A stretch of DNA of 10,363 bases from Lagierella sp. GTDB taxonomy: Bacteria; Bacillota; Clostridia; Tissierellales; Peptoniphilaceae. Each line of letters starts with the position of its first letter. Position 1 is the stretch's first letter. The DNA lies in NCBI RefSeq assembly GCF_029983815.1, contig NZ_JASBYU010000031.1, positions 1-10,363 on the forward strand, written 5' to 3'. The notes beneath the pieces are model-generated. The model saw nothing but the letters and a program-made list of their open reading frames with translations. It made no database searches and was not told the origin of the DNA. Made by a program: the position numbers and the translations under genes. Positions 7,404 to 10,363 of this stretch are shown piece after piece.

Positions 7404-7432
7404 ATTATACCACCGATAATTGTTATTGTAAA
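7404..7432 (-). promoter_or_regulatory. Promoter of the uvrBA operon
   Basis: On the minus strand TTTACA (7432-7427) and a perfect TATAAT (7409-7404) are 17 bases apart. The TTTACA hexamer begins within the T tract of the DUF1002 gene terminator. The spacing and the SOS box just downstream make this a convincing regulated promoter. Confidence 0.85.
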
Positions 7433-7462
7433 AAATAGAGCACTCAAAGTTATGAGTACTCT
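7430..7462 (-). terminator. Intrinsic terminator after the DUF1002 gene
   Basis: On the minus strand AGAGTACTCA (7462-7453) pairs with TGAGTGCTCT (7446-7437). This is ten base pairs with one wobble, a six-base loop, and an ATTTTTT tract. It lies about 40 bases after the DUF1002 stop. The final bases of the tract merge into the uvrB -35 element. Confidence 0.88.
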
Positions 7463-7503
7463 ATCCAATCATAAAATGTCAATCTCTTGGCATATTATTA
7501 TAT

Positions 7504-8466
7504 TTAGTTATTATTTATCATATCCGCAATCTTGTTAAATACATCCCTTAAAAAGGCGGATATCTGATCTAATAGGCCGCTCTTTTCTGCCTCATTATAA
7601 GCTTCTTTCGCGCCATCTACAATGGCCCCTCCCCATTTTTTCAATTGCTTTGCAACTTCTTCAGAAGTAATAGCATCTGTTTTAGCATACTTCTCAAAAT
7701 AGGAGATTAACTTATCCATTTGGTCCTGAGTTACAACCTTATCTAAATTATATTTAACTAAAGACTCTTCAACTACCCTTCTAATATCTTCCAAAGTTGG
7801 GTTTTTGTCTTGCTTTTTCTTAATTTCACCTAGGCTAGATTTGATATCAGTTACAGCATCATCTAGCTTTGTAGAATCAAAATCCTTTTTATCTTTATTT
7901 TCCTGACTTATTTCATTAACCGTATCCAACTCGTCTTGAGCAACTTCCATTCGCTCTTTGTCTAAGGTTTCACCATTGGCTTCAAAAGCTTTATAGACCC
8001 CGGTTAAAGCCGATTCACCTGTAACAGGTCTTATGGCACCTACTAAAATAGTTGCATCCTCAACACCAGCAGTTAATGCAGCATTTCTATATTGTTCTTC
8101 TGTAATTTCAGTAATATTCTTAGGAGTTTTTATAACTACATTTACTCCCTTTCCTTCATTTTCTTTAGTAACTAAAACCGATGATATCATATTAGCAGGA
8201 TTAGACAAATCGCCACCAATATAATTTACAAGATCCTTATAGGTCACTTTTATAGAATTGATGTTTTCAGGATTTGTAATTCCAAGTAACTTTCTAGTAC
8301 CCGCCTTTTGTTCATCCGTTAAAGTTTCACCATAGGCAAAAGTAGGTTTGCCCCATCTTTCATTTATTACTTCTGTATCAATCTCAGCAGCAAGGGCATT
8401 TGTTGAACTAAATAAAATACAAAAAGCCATCATGCCAGCTAAAAGTTTTTTCATAATCTTATTCAT
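7504..8466 (-). CDS. Secreted DUF1002-family (YpuA-like) protein
   Basis: This is an exported protein of 320 residues and unknown biochemical role, related to Bacillus YpuA. The signal peptide is clear: basic MNKIMKK, a hydrophobic stretch at about 8-22, and a likely cleavage site after ALA or ALAA near residue 26-27. There is no lipobox. The DUF1002 region follows at roughly 42-185. Its family features are LTDEQKAGTRKLLGI (49-63), VTYKDLVNYIGG (74-85), a Val-rich strand pair, ITEEQYRNAALTAGV (121-135) and TGESALTGVYKAFE (149-162). The remaining C-terminal part, about 190-315, is Lys/Asp/Glu-rich and looks helical. The ATG has a perfect AGGAGG five bases upstream and an extended -10 promoter. 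A terminator follows. The family is often annotated only as a domain of unknown function; secretion is well supported, function is not. Confidence 0.9.
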   Translation of the reverse strand: MNKIMKKLLAGMMAFCILFSSTNALAAEIDTEVINERWGKPTFAYGETLTDEQKAGTRKLLGITNPENINSIKVTYKDLVNYIGGDLSNPANMISSVLVTKENEGKGVNVVIKTPKNITEITEEQYRNAALTAGVEDATILVGAIRPVTGESALTGVYKAFEANGETLDKERMEVAQDELDTVNEISQENKDKKDFDSTKLDDAVTDIKSSLGEIKKKQDKNPTLEDIRRVVEESLVKYNLDKVVTQDQMDKLISYFEKYAKTDAITSEEVAKQLKKWGGAIVDGAKEAYNEAEKSGLLDQISAFLRDVFNKIADMINNN

Positions 8467-8483
8467 TTTTACCTCCTGAATAG

Positions 8484-8492
8484 ATTATATCA
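8484..8492 (-). promoter_or_regulatory. Extended -10 promoter of the DUF1002 gene
   Basis: On the minus strand TGA-TATAAT (8492-8484) is an extended -10 with a perfect hexamer. The -35 is poor: TTTTCA at about 16 bases, or TTGATT at 20. The predicted start near 8477 coincides with the AGGAGG site, implying a very short leader. No terminator is seen between the 113-residue gene and this point, so readthrough from upstream may add to expression. Confidence 0.55.
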
Positions 8493-8529
8493 CGAAGTTC
8501 ATCATTGAAAATCAACAAAAAATCTACAT

Positions 8530-8871
8530 TTATTTCATTCTAGAAGCATAAAAAGACAAAATTCCATCATGATAAACTATCATACCCTCATCCACAAGAG
8601 AGCTTAATAGATTGATATCGTTGACGTCCTCATTAACTCCTAGAAGATTACTATAAAATCCGCCAACAGAAGGCAATCTCTCGTTATTCAACAATTTATT
8701 AAACTCCACAATATCATGGGGCTCAGTGTCTGTTTCCCCTTCAGCAACTATTATAATCTCCTGTTTTTTATTCATTATTCTGACAGTGATATCCCTCACA
8801 CCATGAGTATACATATATGCAAGTAAGGACATTGTTATCTTATTTGAAATTATAGCATCATCGTCTAACAC
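8530..8871 (-). CDS. Conserved-looking 113-residue protein of unknown family, coupled to DUF1576
   Basis: I do not recognise this family. It is a soluble, acidic protein without a signal peptide, membrane segments or cysteines. Visible features are a predicted helix (10-23), then two likely strands DITVRIM (27-33) and EIIIVAEGE (38-46) separated by a short NKKQ turn. A helical middle, LPSVGGFYSNLLGV (66-79), comes next, and a C-terminal helix followed by strands (IVYHDGILSFYAS, 98-110). The alternating helix and strand pattern suggests a small alpha/beta regulatory or partner domain, but no catalytic motif is evident. The start is GTG, chosen because AGGAGG lies exactly seven bases upstream (8884-8879), inside the DUF1576 gene. 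The first 14 bases overlap the end of that gene, so the two are almost certainly translated from one message. Gene status is convincing from the binding site and frame; function is open. Confidence 0.82.
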   Translation of the reverse strand: MLDDDAIISNKITMSLLAYMYTHGVRDITVRIMNKKQEIIIVAEGETDTEPHDIVEFNKLLNNERLPSVGGFYSNLLGVNEDVNDINLLSSLVDEGMIVYHDGILSFYASRMK

Positions 8872-10138
8872 TATCTTTCCTCCTTCTATATGCCGATATA
8901 ATAGCCTCGTAAAGAGGTACCACCGTACCAGCTACAAAGCCACCAGCAAAACCATTATTATATAAATTTAAACCACCATGTAAATAGGCTATATTGGAAA
9001 CCAAGGCCACATGGACAAACCCCGCTACAATACCAGGAATAAACCCATATCTTCCTGCAACAGGTGCTAAATTCGTTCCAAATAGCATGACCACTAATGA
9101 GCTAGCTCCATTTTCATCATATATATTAAGTACCGCCGCAAGCCTTGCACCAATAAGAATAGGAAGTGTATTTCTTGGATGTTTACCAAAGGCAGAAAAA
9201 CCAATCACAGTTAATATTCCTCCTACTACAGGGCCGGAAAGCTCCCCACCGATTATCAAAATAAAAGTAGTTGATAAAAGGCCCATTACTCCCATATTGA
9301 AAAGAGTAATCGGTAAACCATATAAATCATAGAAATCAGCCACCAATTGACCAGTGTTTTTAAGAAGTCCCTTATATTCTAAAGTGATATTTTCACAGCT
9401 TACATACCCCCCTATGATCATGGCTAAGGATAAACCATATAATATCAAGGATAATTGAAGATTATTCCCCTTTGAAATAAACTCTACTGTCTCTATATTG
9501 ATATCAAACATCTTTAAAGTAGCAGTAATAAACATACCAATAATACCAGCAGTAAAGCCCACATTATACAAACTGAAACCTTGATGGAAACGTAAAAATG
9601 ATTGGGCAAGTGGTGGGATGATATAACCAACAAAGATTCCAGCAAAATACCCAATAGAAATACCCTTGTAAAGATTAAATCCCATTCCAAAAGCAATCTC
9701 ACTAACCAATGGACCTAGGCATGAACCGAATAGAGCTGGAAGTATGTAATTTTTAAAAGGGGTTTTTATAGATTTAGCATACAAAAAAACACCAATGGTA
9801 ATTGGTATGGAATTCAATAAATTCTTCCCAAAAAATGAAAATCCAGAGACAATAAAAACAGCAGCAATTAAAGGACCATTAATCGTTGCCTTTGTCCTCT
9901 GAGCTAAAAATATCGATAAGATAGTCATCAATCCACTATTGAAAATCGCAGCACCTAAACTTGCGATTTCAATATAATCCGTAGTCAAATTACTAGGAGA
10001 AAAGAAAATCACTTCCATTCCTTTAAATACATTAGTAGGAGTATCAAAAAGAAAAGCAGATAAAATTAAAAATCCGCCAAAGATATATAAAAGTACATAA
10101 TCTCTTAAGTGTCTGTCCATATGTGATAATTTATTCAT
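8858..10138 (-). CDS. DUF1576-family polytopic membrane protein
   Basis: This is an integral membrane protein of 426 residues with about ten or more hydrophobic segments. It begins with a basic amphipathic stretch (MNKLSHMDRHLRDY) and ends in a positively charged tail (RRRKDSVRR). It matches my recollection of DUF1576, a Firmicute family of unknown function that resembles a transporter or channel. The protein is an internal duplication. Residues 87-119 align with 301-333 (both GP...V.GFS.FGK...N..PI.IG..L), 137-150 with 353-366, and 185-201 with 387-403 (H.G..LYN.GF..G). Two-fold repeats of this kind are common in membrane transporters. No ATP-binding or enzymatic motif is present. The ATG has GAGG six bases upstream. 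It heads a unit with the overlapping 113-residue gene. The substrate is unknown. Confidence 0.85.
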   Translation of the reverse strand: MNKLSHMDRHLRDYVLLYIFGGFLILSAFLFDTPTNVFKGMEVIFFSPSNLTTDYIEIASLGAAIFNSGLMTILSIFLAQRTKATINGPLIAAVFIVSGFSFFGKNLLNSIPITIGVFLYAKSIKTPFKNYILPALFGSCLGPLVSEIAFGMGFNLYKGISIGYFAGIFVGYIIPPLAQSFLRFHQGFSLYNVGFTAGIIGMFITATLKMFDINIETVEFISKGNNLQLSLILYGLSLAMIIGGYVSCENITLEYKGLLKNTGQLVADFYDLYGLPITLFNMGVMGLLSTTFILIIGGELSGPVVGGILTVIGFSAFGKHPRNTLPILIGARLAAVLNIYDENGASSLVVMLFGTNLAPVAGRYGFIPGIVAGFVHVALVSNIAYLHGGLNLYNNGFAGGFVAGTVVPLYEAIISAYRRRKDSVRR

Positions 10139-10167
10139 AGGTCACCTCAAAACATGCTATAGTGTTA

Positions 10168-10176
10168 ATTTTACCA
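10168..10176 (-). promoter_or_regulatory. Possible promoter of the DUF1576 gene
   Basis: On the minus strand TGG-TAAAAT (10176-10168) is an extended -10 one base from consensus, about 30 bases above the ATG. No convincing -35 is present. The rest of the gap from 10139 to 10310 holds the tRNA terminator and AT-rich sequence; I see no gene or riboswitch in it. Confidence 0.4.
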
Positions 10177-10256
10177 TAACCAGAATAAAAATAATATTCC
10201 ACAATTACAACTTAAGTATTTATCAAGGATTGTAACGCTAAATTAAAAATAAAATT

Positions 10257-10283
10257 AAAAAAGGACCAAAATTAAATGGTCCT
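10257..10283 (-). terminator. Intrinsic terminator after tRNA-fMet
   Basis: On the minus strand AGGACCA (10283-10277) pairs perfectly with TGGTCCT (10268-10262) around the eight-base loop TTTAATTT. A run of six T follows. It starts 27 bases after the CCA end of the tRNA, so the tRNA is last in its transcript. Confidence 0.88.
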
Positions 10284-10310
10284 AAAAATTAAATTTATTA
10301 AAATAAAAAA

Positions 10311-10363
10311 TGGTTGCGGGAGCAGGATTTGAACCTACGACCTCCGGGTTATGAGCCCGACGA
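10311..10363 (-). tRNA. Initiator tRNA-fMet (CAU), 3' part, cut by the window edge
   Basis: The last 53 bases on the minus strand are the 3' two-thirds of a tRNA. The anticodon stem and loop TCGGG-CTCATAA-CCCGG carry anticodon CAT at 10353-10351. Three consecutive G-C pairs next to the loop are the hallmark of the initiator tRNA. A variable loop, the T arm GTAGG-TTCAAAT-CCTGC, acceptor 3' strand TCCCGCA and an encoded ACCA end follow. The sequence is close to Bacillus initiator tRNA-fMet as I recall it. About 24 bases of the 5' end (acceptor 5' strand and most of the D arm) lie outside the window, so the C1-A72 mismatch cannot be checked. Confidence 0.93.

Noticed and set aside
8530..8871. 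Possible GHKL-type ATPase fold in the 113-residue protein
   Set aside because: The helix followed by two strands recalls that fold, but the N-box and glycine-rich nucleotide motifs are absent, so no function was assigned.
8994..9332. A 112-codon plus-strand frame opposite the DUF1576 gene
   Set aside because: It is antisense to a clearly coding membrane protein, is rich in Pro and Thr as expected of a complement frame, and lacks a good ribosome binding site.
10139..10310. A riboswitch or T-box leader upstream of the DUF1576 gene
   Set aside because: The gap is mostly A/T runs, and its only stable hairpin is the tRNA terminator. No conserved aptamer or T-box sequence is visible.
1..10363. 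CRISPR arrays, prophage genes or a defence system
   Set aside because: No regularly spaced repeats and no nuclease, integrase or transposase reading frames are present. The genes are chromosomal housekeeping and surface functions.

Overview
The window reads as chromosome from an AT-rich, Gram-positive anaerobe, most likely Clostridia or Tissierellia within the Firmicutes. The support is AGGAGG-type ribosome binding sites, TTG and GTG starts, TATAAT/TTTACA promoters, short A/T-loop intrinsic terminators, a Firmicute-type LexA box, and the DUF1002 and DUF1576 families. The genus call is inference only. No mobile element, CRISPR array or phage gene is identifiable. Apart from one short convergent gene, everything lies on the minus strand.

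Right edge, read in minus-strand order: the 3' part of an initiator tRNA-fMet (CAU) with an encoded CCA and its own terminator. Next comes a likely operon of a DUF1576 polytopic membrane protein and a 113-residue protein of unknown family, which overlaps it by 14 bases. A secreted DUF1002 (YpuA-like) protein follows, with an extended -10 promoter and a strong terminator of its own.

Centre: the nucleotide excision repair genes uvrB and uvrA lie 8 bases apart as one operon. Their promoter is TTTACA-N17-TATAAT, with a perfect GAAC-N4-GTTC box over the predicted transcription start, so the operon is probably under LexA (SOS) control. A terminator after uvrA runs into a second TTTACA-N17-TATAAT promoter, which drives a GtrB/DPM1-type membrane glycosyltransferase.

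Left part: the glycosyltransferase meets a plus-strand GtrA-family membrane protein tail to tail, with a 21-base overlap of coding sequence. These two families usually cooperate in moving lipid-linked sugars across the membrane, so they are probably partners despite their opposite orientation. Divergent from gtrA is a YfcE-family metallophosphoesterase followed by a small DUF2185/Imm33-like protein, which together form a two-gene unit ending in an intrinsic terminator.

Most genes are ordinary housekeeping genes. The least explained part is the DUF1576 plus 113-residue pair. The regulatory layout is also notable: two terminators overlap the next gene's promoter, and one terminator lies inside a convergent coding sequence.
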